Assembly (NCBI GenBank): GCA_021613335.1
Contig: JAJTWR010000425.1
Span: 441,001 to 505,000 of the forward strand
Direction of reading: 5' to 3'
Source of the DNA: Whitmania pigra
Taxonomy: Eukaryota; Annelida; Clitellata; Hirudinida; Haemopidae
Length of the DNA stretch: 64,000 nucleotides
Shown here one piece after another: positions 1 to 15,053 of this stretch (the first letter of the stretch is position 1; each line of letters starts with the position of its first letter). The translations under genes were made by a program, and so were the position numbers. Under the pieces are notes generated by a model. That model saw nothing but the letters and a program-made list of their open reading frames with translations. It was not told where the DNA came from and did not search any database.

Positions 1-112
1 TGAAACTTCGGTTAAATTCACATTGCAGATGTAAAATATGTTTAAATTTTACTAATTATACTTAAGAAATAAATAACAAACAATCTCTTAGTATCTATAT
101 GTTAATAAATAT

Positions 113-1326
113 TTAAATAAAGAATGTTGTGCTCACTCTGCAGCAACAGAAACAGCAGCGGCAGAAACAGAAGAACAAGGAAAACAGGATGCAGCATACT
201 ATTACGACGATGATGAAGATTGGGGGCTTCGGAGGATCGACCGGCCCTTCCTCGGTAGTGGTGACCATCTCCTCGGTCGTTGGATCAACAAAATCTGAAA
301 CAGGCAATTTTCCAATATTAGAAAATTATGATAATTCCATTTTGATTTGCTTATTAATCAGTCAAGGAATAGCCTATGTGCAATGAACCGAGCAAAATAA
401 TCGTTTACAATGACGTTATCGATTAGTAATTAAGACGTACATTGTACCAATTTTAAGCAGCATCATTTACCTTCGTCGACTTCATAAAGATAATGAGTTT
501 CTCCTAAAATCAGGAAATGGTCCAGAGGTTCTCCTCCTTCTCCATCGCTGTCGCATCTTAGAAACGATTCACTATGAGGTTCCATCACGTACGTTTTACC
601 CTCGCATAGAAAGCGCAGAACCTTGAGCAAAGTTAACGATTATTGATTTATAATATCGAAGCGTTATTTTTGATGAGATGACTAACCATTCTCCGTAGCA
701 GCATTCCTCTGTGTACGTTGCTGATGACAATGGCTTCTGCGACGATTGCATCGTCCACGTAACGTACAGCAGCCTATTCCACAAAAGGAAAATAATGTTT
801 TAATTTTTTAATGTTAAGAGTCAAATTTCTGAAAACTAATTTGAAACCACGACCGGTAGTTACGATCACTGTTTGCTACTGAAAGTAAAATAAATTATGG
901 AAATATATCAACCGCTAACCTCATCTTCTGCCAACACACAGATGACCTTCTGCCCTTCAAGTTCAAGTTCCATGACCTTAATTTGTTCAACTTCCTTCAA
1001 ATCCATCGCTATTGATTCATTGCCAACCCCTATGATCAAATTGTACTTCCCCAAGCAGGTTCCAATACTTTCAGTACGTCCTCGCTCTACTGCGAACGAA
1101 TTATTTTATATTATAAATATTAACTTACAACATTATTTTATTGTTTGTTACATTTAAAAGCGTCGTATTACTTATTGTTATAAATATGCTATTATTGTAA
1201 TTTTTGTAAGTTACAGTAACATTTATTCTTACTCGACATTGGACTACTGAGATCAGCGGTTGTCAAATCAGACTGTTGAACAGCATTTATGGCGCAGGTC
1301 CACAAAATGCATAACAGCATCAACAT
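113..1326 (-). CDS. Single-pass membrane protein with Cys-rich tail, family not recognised
   Basis: Five exons read 1326-1233, 1089-920, 773-687, 621-471 and 294-113 and close in frame to about 227 residues; the start of exon 2 could also be 3 nt later (1086). The start gives a clear signal peptide (MLMLLCILWTCAINA). The extracellular part carries three or four cysteines (GTCLGKYNL, VICVLAEDE, LCEGKTYVM, FLRCDSDGE), then a Thr/Glu/Pro stalk (PTTEEMVTTTEEGPVDPPKP), a transmembrane segment (IFIIVVIVCCILFSLFF) and a short tail with seven clustered cysteines. The spacing of the extracellular part recalls a netrin/TIMP-like module, but I cannot support that family. Inferred: a type I surface protein, with the Cys cluster a possible palmitoylation site. 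Splice signals are canonical GT/AG on the minus strand. Confidence 0.6.
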
Positions 1327-2475
1327 GATTGACGAATGAAACTCTCAAATCTGTAAAAAAAAAAAAGTAGAAATTAAAATAATCATTTAAAAATCTGTAA
1401 TTAAAATAATAATTTAAAAATCGAGAAATGTAGAAAAACAAAACAAGGAAAACATAAGAAGTGAACTCCAAAATTCACCTTTCGAAAGACGTGGCAAGCC
1501 TCGATTGACCCTGCCTTATATAAGGTCTAAATATTGATTTTTTCAAGGCCCTAACATTATTATTATTATTTTTCGTTAACTTGTCGTGAGTCTATGCGTT
1601 CTATGAGTCGTAGGGAAATTCTATTTTGTAGCCTGCGATTTTCGTGCATTGTTTGAATAGTTATAAATTATGACTTTGACAATTGTAGATGCTCGGTTAA
1701 ATTGTTGAATTATTTAATTTAAAATTATTTCCAATTTAATCAAAATTTGGTTGCAATACTCGAGGGATAAATTTGGATCTGAAAACAAAGATGAATTCAT
1801 GGAGCACATAATTAGTTAATTAATTAACAATTGATTTTAAAACCTATTGATCACAACACTTGTTCAAGTTGTTTTTAAACTATTCAGTTCCAGAAACTGA
1901 TATTGACATACGCATGTATTATGTATTATGTTATATATTATGTAATACATCATTATACATATATATTCTGTCATTAAAAGTTAGAATATGGTTATGATAA
2001 TCAACATATTTAAGGTCCGAATTATTTGATCATATAGATCTTGTGTACATTATTTCAGAGCTACTAGTTTTTAAATTATAAATCGTACTTTACAACTATC
2101 TAGAGTTATGATAACAACTAAAATATGTGGCAAGTTGGACAAACTATTGGAAAGAAATAGGAGGAAAATATTTGGGTGTGTTTGAGTACAAAATCTCGCT
2201 GGTCATCAGCTTTAAATTATTTTGTTTTTGATTGTCAATTAGAAAATATAGCGAAAATTATAAACATTTCAAATGATAAATTGTTGAAGTTCCAGTAGAT
2301 TTGTTGCTATTTTATTATTCAATTTTTGTATAAGAAAATGATCCTATTGTAAAACCTAATTGTAGAAATTTTAATTTATGATATCTCAGTGGTTGTGAAA
2401 AAATTAATTTGCTTGAAGAAATTTATTTCATTTTAAATTAAGTTAAAATTCCAATCCAAAGCCGAAGCAAATCAA
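1327..2475. other. Intergenic, AT-rich
   Basis: This stretch separates the membrane-protein gene from the 3' end of the metalloprotease gene; both are on the minus strand, so it contains the promoter of the former. I see no coding exon, RNA gene or clear repeat here, only AT-rich sequence with a short ATT run near 1560. Confidence 0.5.
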
Positions 2476-5400
2476 CTACGTAGATGTCAAAGGTCTGACA
2501 ATAAGTCGTCCGCACGATTTGCAGCATCTGTCCTTCATTTTTTGAGTTTCACACAGACGTGGGTTGTGTTCCACTAATTCTCTGCAAGAGGAACTCTTTG
2601 AGAAGTATTTCAGCAGGTCCAAATCACTCTTGCAGTTATCTGAATAACAATTATATCAGTTCAAGTTAATTGATTTTGCAAAATTATCCAACATTATTTA
2701 TCAATTATCATTAAAATCTCGGTTGACACAGGAGTATCTCTACTTCCGTTCTCACCTTCCACGCCACTACAAGAGCGACAGCAGTATTTCTTAAATAGTC
2801 TGTTGCTACAGAAACTCGGATTATGATTGACCAACGACTTGCAATCTGCTACCAATGGATCGCCCCAAACGCCTTGGATTGATAAACTGCCATTGAAATC
2901 TCCATCACAAGAATCTGAAAAGAGCAAATTATTTGGTCGCATCAGCAGTCACAGAAATGTCCTCAACTGAAAGTGTGGTAATTGTCTTTAGTTTCGAAAC
3001 ATGATTTTGCTCAAACTGACATATTTGAAGGAATTGTAAAGTGTTAGTTGCAGTAGTACCTGGGTTAGTGGTCCTCTTCTGCGACAAATGTCTGGCGCAA
3101 GTTTGGCAACAGGTTTGCGTCGAGAGGTGACAAATTTCAGGAACTAGATCCGAGCAGTCTTTTATTTTATCTCCATACAGACAGTTCGTGTTTGACGAGT
3201 TCTGGACGAGGGAACTGCACGTTTTGCAGCACGCGGTGGCATAGTAACCATAGTAACAGTCTCTCGGTTTGAGATTTCGACATTTCATTATGATGTCTTG
3301 ACAACCTGTTTGCCAAACAAAGCTTCGTATCAAAAGAGATTCATTATAAACATTTATTAAAATAATTATAAAGTTAAAAGGACAATCAAATCTAAAAGAT
3401 TTTATAGTTTGATGATATTTGTTAATATAATCTCTTATTGATATTCTCATACAATTTCATTTAAATTACCTCCATTTTTGATCAGGTTTCCAGCACATGT
3501 TGCACAGCAACGTTCACTGACTTCTTTCGATTTGCACAAATCTGGGTTTTTGTTTGCATCTTGGCACCGAATGTTCGTCTTTAAGGTGGAATTTGGATGT
3601 TCAAATGTTAGTTTGTAATCTCCGTAGATGCAGCGATCTGTTTGAATAGGATTGCGGTCAGCATCACAATGACACTTTCAGAATTTTGAATCACAATAGC
3701 CTCTGGTAAACCGTAAACTTTCACTAATATTTACGAAGCACGACCTCACTATCCTCAATCCTGTCATTACTGGAGACAAACAATTTAAATTTTCTAAATT
3801 ATAGTCTTTCCATTCACCTGGAGACTTCGGAGCCCTGCGATCTTTCTTACATTTACCCCTGCGACACCAAGCCCCGTCCAAACAGGGGGTTCCGTCCATT
3901 GCCCCCAAAGTTGTTCCACGGGTACACCTCATGACCTGACACAAGTCTCCGCTGCCCTTAATATTTAAATTTTATTAGAAAATAAATAAAAATGATTCAA
4001 TATTTGATTATAGTAAATTGCAGATATTTTAAATAAATAATAAATTCATCGAAAATATCAAATATTAAAACTATTATATTTCGTACGCCTTCGTATCGAG
4101 ACTCGGCTCCGTTGTTAATTCTGCATTGGTCATTGGGATCGAATATTTGGCCTGGATACAATTCTAGAAAAAGGTCTGTTTCTGGAATTTGAAAATCGCT
4201 TCCTTCGTTTGTCAAGCAGTTTTTGGTCTTATACAATCTGCAATCGTGACAACAACAGTTGCAACTACTGAATGATTTGATCAAATGGTAGCAATCATCT
4301 TGTGAATAATACAATTAATTCATTTTCTCAATTCGTTTACGTCAATGTGATTTTAAAAAGATGCAATGGTTGTTATTTTCATTATTTATAAATTATCTAG
4401 AACAAATTATTCATAGCCTAAATTATCTAGAGCAAATTATTCATAGCCTAAAGTCACTCACATTAATTGTCTTAAATCCAAATTTACTCCAATAAAAATT
4501 TAAAATATTCTCGACTGACTTGCTTTTCGATTTCCTATCCAACTCTTGAACGATATATGTCATCCTTCTAATTGAACAATTTGAGAATAAATAAGATTTG
4601 TCACGGTCATCAGTAGAGTAATCCGCTAATGCCTGGACCATGACGCTATTGCTGCATTTTTTTGAAGAGTCATGGTACGCACCCAAGCTGTCGAGAATGG
4701 TTAAATTTATTATTCATTTTGTGTTTATTATAATTAGGTGTCAAGAAATACGTAAGTAATTTACATATTCTTCTATGATGATATATGATATTTGACAGAT
4801 CAGTTGTCATCATAATGATTACCAAATCCAAAATTATTCAATAGAAAAAAAATGATATTATCACATAAACTTACGAATGTCCTAGCTCATGTGATATTAC
4901 TCTTATAGTTTGAAAGAATCTGTAATATTGGATGATGGCGTGGCTAGAACCACCGCAAATGTCACCGTTGCTTGTTCTGCCTCTGAATTCGTACGTTCCG
5001 TTGGAAGTCATCGTGTAACTGGAAATGCACATTGATTGGTTGCCGAATTAATTTCAGCTTAAAACGCACTTGATTAATCCAGTAATATAATTTAATTTGT
5101 TATTAATATATCTGATGATATAGTCAATGGTATTGGCAATAAATGATAATACATCGTTACGACATTATTCGAACTTAATGACCTTGAAGTATCAGATGCA
5201 TTGTAATAACCTTGTGAATAGGGCAAGGAAGTCATATTTTGGAAACTCGAATTTATTATTTTGTTTCTCTTGTGATTCTCTTACCCAAGTGGACATTTCC
5301 TTAAAGGCATTACCTCCAACAGTGTGGTTATTGACCAATAATTTTTCAATGAATGGTATGTCATCTGCATTCTGAAATAGTGTATTAATGTATTTCAACC

Positions 5401-7608
5401 TATTAAATGATTGACCGATTGAATGGATTATTGATTAAATTGATTGATAAATTATAAGGATAATTTTAAAAAAATTTTAAATATAGCATTTTCTTAAACT
5501 TTATTTGCTAATGTTTAGGATTATCATAAAGGAAAAACAATTTTTCAATTCGCTTTGCGACTAACTTTTGCCACAAACGTTCCAATCCATTTGGTAGTGA
5601 ATTTCAAATGTTCTATCTCTATTCTTTCAAATATATTCTTCACCTGTGAATACCAACATCTTTATTATATTTATTATAATATAACATTAATTTATAATTT
5701 TAATTTATAATATTTAATATAATATAACATAATATTGCCTACAAAAAGGAAATTCCATTTGTACATTTTGAAAGCGGATATTGGTGGATTAGAACTGGCG
5801 GTTCAAAAGCAATTAATGAACTACTCATAATAATTTAACCACCTACTTTTTCCATGATGTGAGTGAAAATAAATATGATGGTTTTGACCGCATCTTCGCT
5901 CCTTTCTTCATCAGTGGCGGCCTTACTTTCTTCAAAGAATCTTTAAACAACATTCGGATTTATTGACTTGTAATTTTTAGGGCCAATTTGCAGGAGACTT
6001 GTAATATTAAATCAGTCTGAACCATTACCTAACTGAACAACTCACAAACAACACGCAAAGAACTCACTTTCTATAAATAGAATAATCCATCATCGTGAAT
6101 ATTTCAACAGTCAACAATCTCTTCTTTAAATCTGTGTTTGCGTATCTTTTCTTAATCCTTTTATCTTTCGCTTCATCATTCGCATAGTCTGACAAAATAC
6201 CATTTCAGTATGCCAATGGAAATAGTATCCCACTTATTATTACGTAATCTATTATTAGTTTAAATAAGTAGACTGATCGGAAACGTACCTTCAACCGTGT
6301 TTTTGTACTGCATTGATTCAATAGATGGGCTTTCAAAGAGTGAATGAAGTACGCCATCAACATCGAGAAGTTTGCTTTCCACCTGGTTGTTCCCTTCAAT
6401 TGAATTTCTTTTTGCATCGTTTATAAAAATGGCACGTGGACCCATGGAGATTGATTTGTCTTCGTGAACAAATGTGATCATCTGATTGATGTTTTGTTGA
6501 ATATTTATTAACAATTGACATGAATTTTATGAAAGTGTGTATCTGTAATTCATTCGACAATCTCATTAACTCGATCTCATGCAATTGTTATTAAATAAAT
6601 TTAAGAAATTATTGTTAATTATTGAAATTTTTTTTGCAAATAAATGTGTTATTAATAAATACTCACATAGTAAGTTTCTTTGTTTCCACCTATTTTCTTG
6701 ACGGTCACTGTAGCTGAAGCATCAAAAGTTGGATCTTCATAGGTCCCAGTTAACTATGAGATTAAATTTCACTTAAATCTAAATTGTCACTGACAAGCAT
6801 TTTCTGAAACACTTATTAATTGTAATAAGTGATTAATTGATATAAGAATTGCATTTCAAACAGGAGACATCAATTGCAATATGTATTAACATTTTAAAAT
6901 TTCGTAACTTTGCAACAAATTTTTTTATTTAAACTAACTTCTTCATGGAGTTTCATACTTGAACTTTGACCTTGTAAATCTGTTATTATCAGGGGCGATT
7001 CATCGGAATCCCTTGATCGCTTGATGAGATTCAAGGTTATTTTACCACTCTCAAGTTCAAGGTCGAATTCGATGGAATCCGGTAACGATTCTGAGTTGTG
7101 TTCGTTGTCGTTGTAAATCCATCTTGGTTTAACTGCAATGACATCAATCTTTTCAGCAGCAATAAATTATTTGATGCAAAGCAATGTCATTACATCACAA
7201 ATGCATGTTATCAACGGTAATAATATTGGATTCCTGAATTTGACAAAATTTCAGAACGATAATCTAGCTTATATTAAATTTAAAATGCTCTATAATGCTT
7301 AAAAGTGACCAAAATATTCATAAATACGATAGGTATTGATATTTATATAGATGTCATTTTGCCAATGCCAATTAGAGAGACTACCTTCATCTATTTTCGA
7401 AGAAGTCGACAGAAGGACACAAACAAGCACCGCTAGCACTTGTGTAACACTGTAACTCTAAAAATATATTTTATTTAGCATTACAATCCCTGTAATGTTC
7501 ATCATATAATCATAAAATAAGAATCTCTAACGCCAATTAACCGTAACTTAACTGTCAAATGTCTTAAGCTAGGTTGCCGCCCAAATATCCAACAATTGCA
7601 CTCACCAT
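2476..7608 (-). CDS. ADAMTS-like secreted zinc metalloprotease with C-terminal PLAC/ShK-like modules
   Basis: Multi-exon minus-strand gene of the reprolysin/adamalysin type. Exon 1 contributes only the initiator Met (7608-7606, donor GTGAGT); exon 2 (7457-7385) supplies a signal peptide (SYSVTQVLAVLVCVLLSTSS). Prodomain exons follow (near 7130-6950, 6770-6660, 6490-6290), then a basic cleavage site (KRIKKR) and the start of the catalytic domain (VEIFTMMDYSIYRK, near 6090). The zinc motif is split by an intron: HELGHS ends at about 4876 and LGAYHD begins at about 4690, giving HExxHxxGxxHD with the essential Glu present. A cysteine-rich ADAMTS-type region follows (PGQIFDPNDQCR; DGTPCLDGAWCRRGKC). 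The C-terminus has about five six-cysteine modules ending CC..C (near 3600, 3300, 3150, 2850, 2600). I could not confirm a thrombospondin-1 repeat: the exon near 3770-3680 looks like part of one but its boundaries are unclear. Likely extracellular-matrix proteolysis; substrate unknown. Confidence 0.85.
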
Positions 7609-8376
7609 TCTCCTGCAATTTGTTAGCCATAAACTGGTCTTTATAGGAGCAATATAAATGGCTTATTGTTGCAAAGTAAGAACAAACTCAAAGCTCATCA
7701 TCAATTAGCATGTTAGCTGATGGCTGATCAAACAGGTGTGTTCCATTCATAATCTGGGACAATGGCAAGAAGCAAGTTCATTTCATTGGCAGGCCTACTC
7801 GATAAACAATTAATTGTCGTATGTATAAAAATATTTAAATATCAAATTACCAAATAACGCAATTTATTTCAAATCTTTTAAGATTAATATAAAGTTTTAT
7901 ATAAACTTCTCTTTAATTTCGCAGGTTGAAGTAGTTCGCGATCTGATTATACAAACAGTTTCATTTTAACTTCAAAGCAAAAAGTAAATTGTATTGTCTA
8001 CTATTCATTTTTAATCGCTTGCTAAGACAACCATGTAACGTATCAGAGACATATCGATATCGTCACATTTAATAAATGAACTGTTACATATTCAAAATTT
8101 AATTGTCAAAGAATTAACATAAGATGTATACATTATTTATGTCCATTAAATAATTACATAATTTGCCTTGATTTCTTTAAGTCGTACAGAACTTCCTATT
8201 TCTTTCCCATTTATTCCATTCCGACATACCTATTTATGGTTATTATACGGAAATTAATATTGTTGTGCATTAGATTTAGGCGTAAGTATTATATTTCAAC
8301 AACCTCTGATATCGGCTTTCAATGCCTTACACCTTGTCGATTGTCATCCAAGAAACATTTATTGGATGCTGTAGGT

Positions 8377-8533
8377 GAGCAAGTAGTTAGTGCGCCCGCA
8401 TGGCCTAACGGTTAAGGCTGCTCCTCTCACTATGGCAGCACGGGGTTCAAACCCCGCTGCGGGTGTACCGTCCTAATCATCTAGACATGCAACGGACGTT
8501 AATAAAACATTTTTTTTTTGAGCAAGTAGTTAG
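8377..8533 (+). mobile_element. tRNA-derived SINE with 14-bp target-site duplication
   Basis: The element body is 8391-8519 (129 bp). It starts with a 7-bp acceptor-like stem (GCCCGCA paired with TGCGGGT), an A-box-like D arm (TGGCCTAACGGTTAAGG) and a B box (GGTTCAAACCC), followed by an unrelated tail (ATGCAACGGACGTTAATAAA) and a T run that could terminate pol III. It is flanked by a perfect direct repeat GAGCAAGTAGTTAG (8377-8390 and 8520-8533). The anticodon arm is malformed and the T loop is 6 nt, so this is not a working tRNA. Similar tails occur at 8553, 20942 and, inverted, near 32490-32517. Confidence 0.8.
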
Positions 8534-8606
8534 CAAGTCCAAATCATCTCAGTTATGCAAAGGACTATAATCAAATAAATAAAGAAATAAATGAGCAAGT
8601 AATTAG
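8534..8606 (+). repeat. Older SINE-tail fragment abutting the SINE
   Basis: The sequence following the SINE contains another copy of the tail (TTATGCAAAGGAC, then ATCAAATAAATAAAG) and ends in a third, one-base-different copy of the direct repeat (GAGCAAGTAATTAG at 8593-8606). The simplest reading is that the intact SINE inserted at the end of an older related copy. Confidence 0.5.
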
Positions 8607-9093
8607 GATGAATAGTTCATAATTTTTGAAGCTGAGGTTTTGAACGTACAAAGAACAATTTAAAAAAAAAAGAAAATGGCAAAGAAAACGTCGTTATGGC
8701 CGACTTTGGTTTCTTGTCGAGTTTTGTCATTCCAGATGCCTTGCTGAATGTCTCACTTTGCCGACCTTTTTTTTTCCAGAACCTTGTCGATTGTCAAAAT
8801 AAAAAGCTATAGGAGGCTCTGACATCACTTTGTGGTGTGTAGGAACAATAATTTAGTTTTTTGACTAATTGAGGCCCAACGAAACGCTCCGTTTGTCTCA
8901 TGATCCCATAGCAGTTTTTCAGAGTTTTTTTTTTATCTACTTTGAAATATGATTTGGAAGGGTCTAGTTTATTATTAAGTACTTTTTAGTTTAAAAAATG
9001 TATGAATCATTACTTATTAAACATTCTCTGGTTTTATTTGCGCCTCAGTTTTCTTTTAATCTGGACGAACTCTATGATTTTGTTTTGCGCACG

Positions 9094-12048
9094 ATGAAAT
9101 TATTACCCGGTTTGGCGGTGCTTCGCATTTGTTTATTCTGTCAAATTCTAAGCGAGGAGAAGCACATTGCTAATGGAATTCCAGACAAAGATAATGGTCT
9201 TCAGAAAGATTGTGGATGCAAGGAAACGAATCGTTTAGATAAAACTTTACAAAATGACGATACATCTGAGTCAAAACCATACGAACAGCAGTATATTTAT
9301 CCGCTGAACGATGAAGGCAAAGTCAATCCTTACGACGAAATGGTTTTAGTGAGAGGGGGCCTTTTTATTATCGGTACTGACCGTCCTTACATAGCGGCAG
9401 ACGGGGAAAGCCCTTCAAGGAATGTCAATATTGAAGATTTCTGGATTGACGAACATGAAGTCAGTAACGCTCAGTTTCTCAGATACGTGGAGGAGACTGG
9501 TTACATAACAGAAGTGAGTAATTAACTACTGAAATTATTTATTAATTATTATTTTGTGCAACGATAAAGTTTTACTTGTTTCGTCAAATCATGTTTACAA
9601 ATGCAGGCAGAAAAATTTGGAAACTCCTTTGTGATAGAAATGTTCATCAGCGAAGGTGTCAAATTGAAGATAGATAAAGCTGTGCGTGTTGTTTTTCTGT
9701 TTTTTTTTTTTTAATTTTAATTTAATCTGCAATTCAAATTTATAACCGTTAGAGTCTGACTCCACCGTTGTTGCTTCCGCACCATTCCAGGTGGCAAGGG
9801 CTTCATGGTGGCTTCCGGTGAATGGATCTGATTGGAGACACCCCACTGGACCAGATTCAGACATCGGCGATCGGTTGGTTGTCGGCCACCCCTCTTGTTT
9901 TGAAGTGGTTTGGCCCATTACGAACAGACTAGCCTAAGTTGATTAATGAGATTAAATTGTAATTATTTATTAAATTAAATTATTTACTAAATTTTTGTTA
10001 ATTTGTTATGTTAGCTGATCAGAGGTATTTATTACTGTCGCTTACTTAATATTCCTTAGCGTTTTTACATATTTTACTTAATTCATTATCGACCTTCAGC
10101 ACCTTTTTTTTAACGCAACGTTCATGTTATCGAAACGAACGGTTAGGTGATGACGACCCTTAAACCGGTAAGTTAAATATTCGTTCAGAATGGACCATCC
10201 GGTCGTCCACGTGTCGTGGAACGATGCGAGTTCCTTCTGTCAGTGGAGGGGCAAAAGGCTTCCCACGGAATCAGAATGGGAGGTTGCCTGCAGATCCGGG
10301 AAAAGCGACAGGTCTTTCGTTTTCCCGATGTTTTTCCGCTACGAGAGCATCGTTTAATAACTATTGTGTTTATTAATATAAGTTTCATTTTAATAAAAAA
10401 AATTATTGTAAGATTTTACTGGGATTACACTATTTTCTGAAGAATGTGTCAAAGCAAATATTTCCTTTTGAATCCTTAGTTTTAATATCTGATGTCTGGT
10501 GCCATGCAACAATAATTAAAAATAATAATTATTATTTTTATTATTATTATTATTATTTTTATTATTATTATTATTATTGTTACAGCATTTTGCAATATAT
10601 GTTTATTGAATCTAAGAATACTATTTAGAACATGTTTACACCTCCTTCGCTAATTACAATTTTTTTCACTCCAGACTCTTTCCATGGGGGAACCTGGAAA
10701 AACCCAAGGACGAACATCGGATGAACATCTGGCAGGGAAAGTTTCCAGACGAAAACACGAAGGAGGATGGATTCGACAGCACGGCTCCCGTAAGCGGACG
10801 ATATTTTGTAGATATTAATAATTATTATTTTTATTGTTGAATATTTTATTATTTTATAGATATTTTTATTTATGTGCAATGTTATATGCATAACTGGAAA
10901 CATGGGCAATCCAAGTAAAGTTCTGATGATGTGATATTATTTATCATATCTCCAATGCTTTACTGGCTGATCTTAAGGGTCCAATGTTTGACTGCCACAA
11001 TGTTACAAAAAGAAATTTGCAAAAAAATAATTGTTTATCTTTCCAATTTAAACATGACTTATGCAATATATTATATAAATTATGTTTTAGTGTTAACATT
11101 TACTAATTAGCAACATTGTGATTATAATTATAATAATTATTATTATTAATATTATTTATTGTTAATTAATTCTATCATATAATGTCCATCCGGTAAACAA
11201 GGTTTGGTCTTACAAGCCACAAACCAAAGAGGGCCTAAAAAACATGGTGGGCAACGTGTGGGAATGGGTTCAAGACTGGTGGCAGGTCAGGCACAACAAC
11301 CACGACCCAAACAACCCGGTATGTTTATGTTTAATTGTTCGCCCGCTTGCAATTGTCATCATTATTATTATTATTATTATTATTATTAGTAGTAGTAAAT
11401 ACAATGCATTATTAATTTTTATTATAATTATAATTCAGCTTGCTATCATTATTATTATTGGAATGAATTATTAAATTTTCTTTATGGCCATGGTCAAAAT
11501 GTGGCATGCATTTTATGGTGGGTTTCCATTGCTTGAAATCCAGGAATTTAAATTTCGTCTTGAGAACACGATCGCGCTTATCATCGAGATATATTTACGG
11601 ACATGATAATAACCAATCACATAGACATATTGCTTCAAAAATTAGGATTTAATTTCTAAAGTCAGAAAACTAAAACCTCCGAAACAGGTAGGACCACCGG
11701 AAGGCACCGACAGGGTTAAGAAAGGGGGATCGTTTGCCTGCACTGTCGTAAGTTCAATCACGGGGATGATACTTTGAGTTCACTGATAAGTGCAAAAGCC
11801 TTGGGCTACTGTTAATCATGGCACCTAATCGCAGCCAGTGGAATAACACTTTGTCAGCACTTTTAAGAAGATTTTGTCATCCTTAGGAGCATTGCTACAG
11901 ATACAGGTGCGGGGCACGCAGCCAAAACACCCCCGACAGTTCCGCCCAAAACTTGGGCTTCAGGTGTGCGTCGGACAGACGCGTCGATTCCCTTTTCACC
12001 GACGATCGGGGAGACGGCCGGCGAGAAAAAGTAACCGAAGAGCTTTGA
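9094..12048 (+). CDS. SUMF1: Formylglycine-generating enzyme (sulfatase-modifying factor 1)
   Basis: Eight exons (9094-9513, 9607-9681, 9791-9873, 10189-10311, 10675-10789, 11202-11318, 11688-11747, 11887-12048) close in frame to 384 residues, close to the vertebrate length. The start ATG opens a signal peptide ([19 protein letters not shown]), fitting an ER-lumen enzyme that oxidises the active-site cysteine of sulfatases to formylglycine. Family landmarks are all present: [58 protein letters not shown] and the C-terminal CYRYRC. The two redox-active cysteines are preserved with the usual spacing (C-T-V-E-H-C near the junction of exons 7 and 8), so the enzyme should be active. An upstream in-frame ATG at 8998 would bury the signal peptide and is less likely. 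A polyadenylation signal lies at 12209. Confidence 0.95.
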
Positions 12049-12208
12049 TTCGAATCAGAGATTCGACAATTCGTTACGTGATAGTCGTTTGGTTTTAATA
12101 CTTTTTAACTTTTGTCACCCATTCCTAGTTTTCGCGTCGTTGGTCAATGTTAGAGTGCCTTAGTCGTGCTTCTTTTTTGTTTTCCTATCCGAATGCTTTT
12201 TTTTTCAA

Positions 12209-12214
12209 AATAAA
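12209..12214 (+). terminator. AATAAA polyadenylation signal of SUMF1
   Basis: AATAAA occurs 160 nt after the SUMF1 stop and is followed by a second A/T-rich stretch. It is the first canonical hexamer after the stop. Confidence 0.6.
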
Positions 12215-12316
12215 TCGAAAAATATTTTATTGAAACTATTTATTTTGGTCACGTCTCGTCCTGAACGGGTGTCTCTTCCATAACTTGTCAAAACTGTTTT
12301 CTTGGCTTTTCACTTT

Positions 12317-12322
12317 TTTATT
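12317..12322 (-). terminator. AATAAA directly after the PSMA5 stop
   Basis: On the minus strand the PSMA5 stop TAA is followed immediately by AATAAA; another lies at 12238-12243. With the SUMF1 signal at 12209, the two convergent transcripts probably overlap or end within about 100 nt of each other. Confidence 0.5.

Positions 12323-15053
<2,731 letters not shown>

Noticed and set aside
8391..8465. tRNA gene
   Set aside because: A and B boxes and an acceptor-like stem are present, but the anticodon arm does not fold, the T loop is 6 nt and the unit has a tail and target duplication: it is a SINE head.
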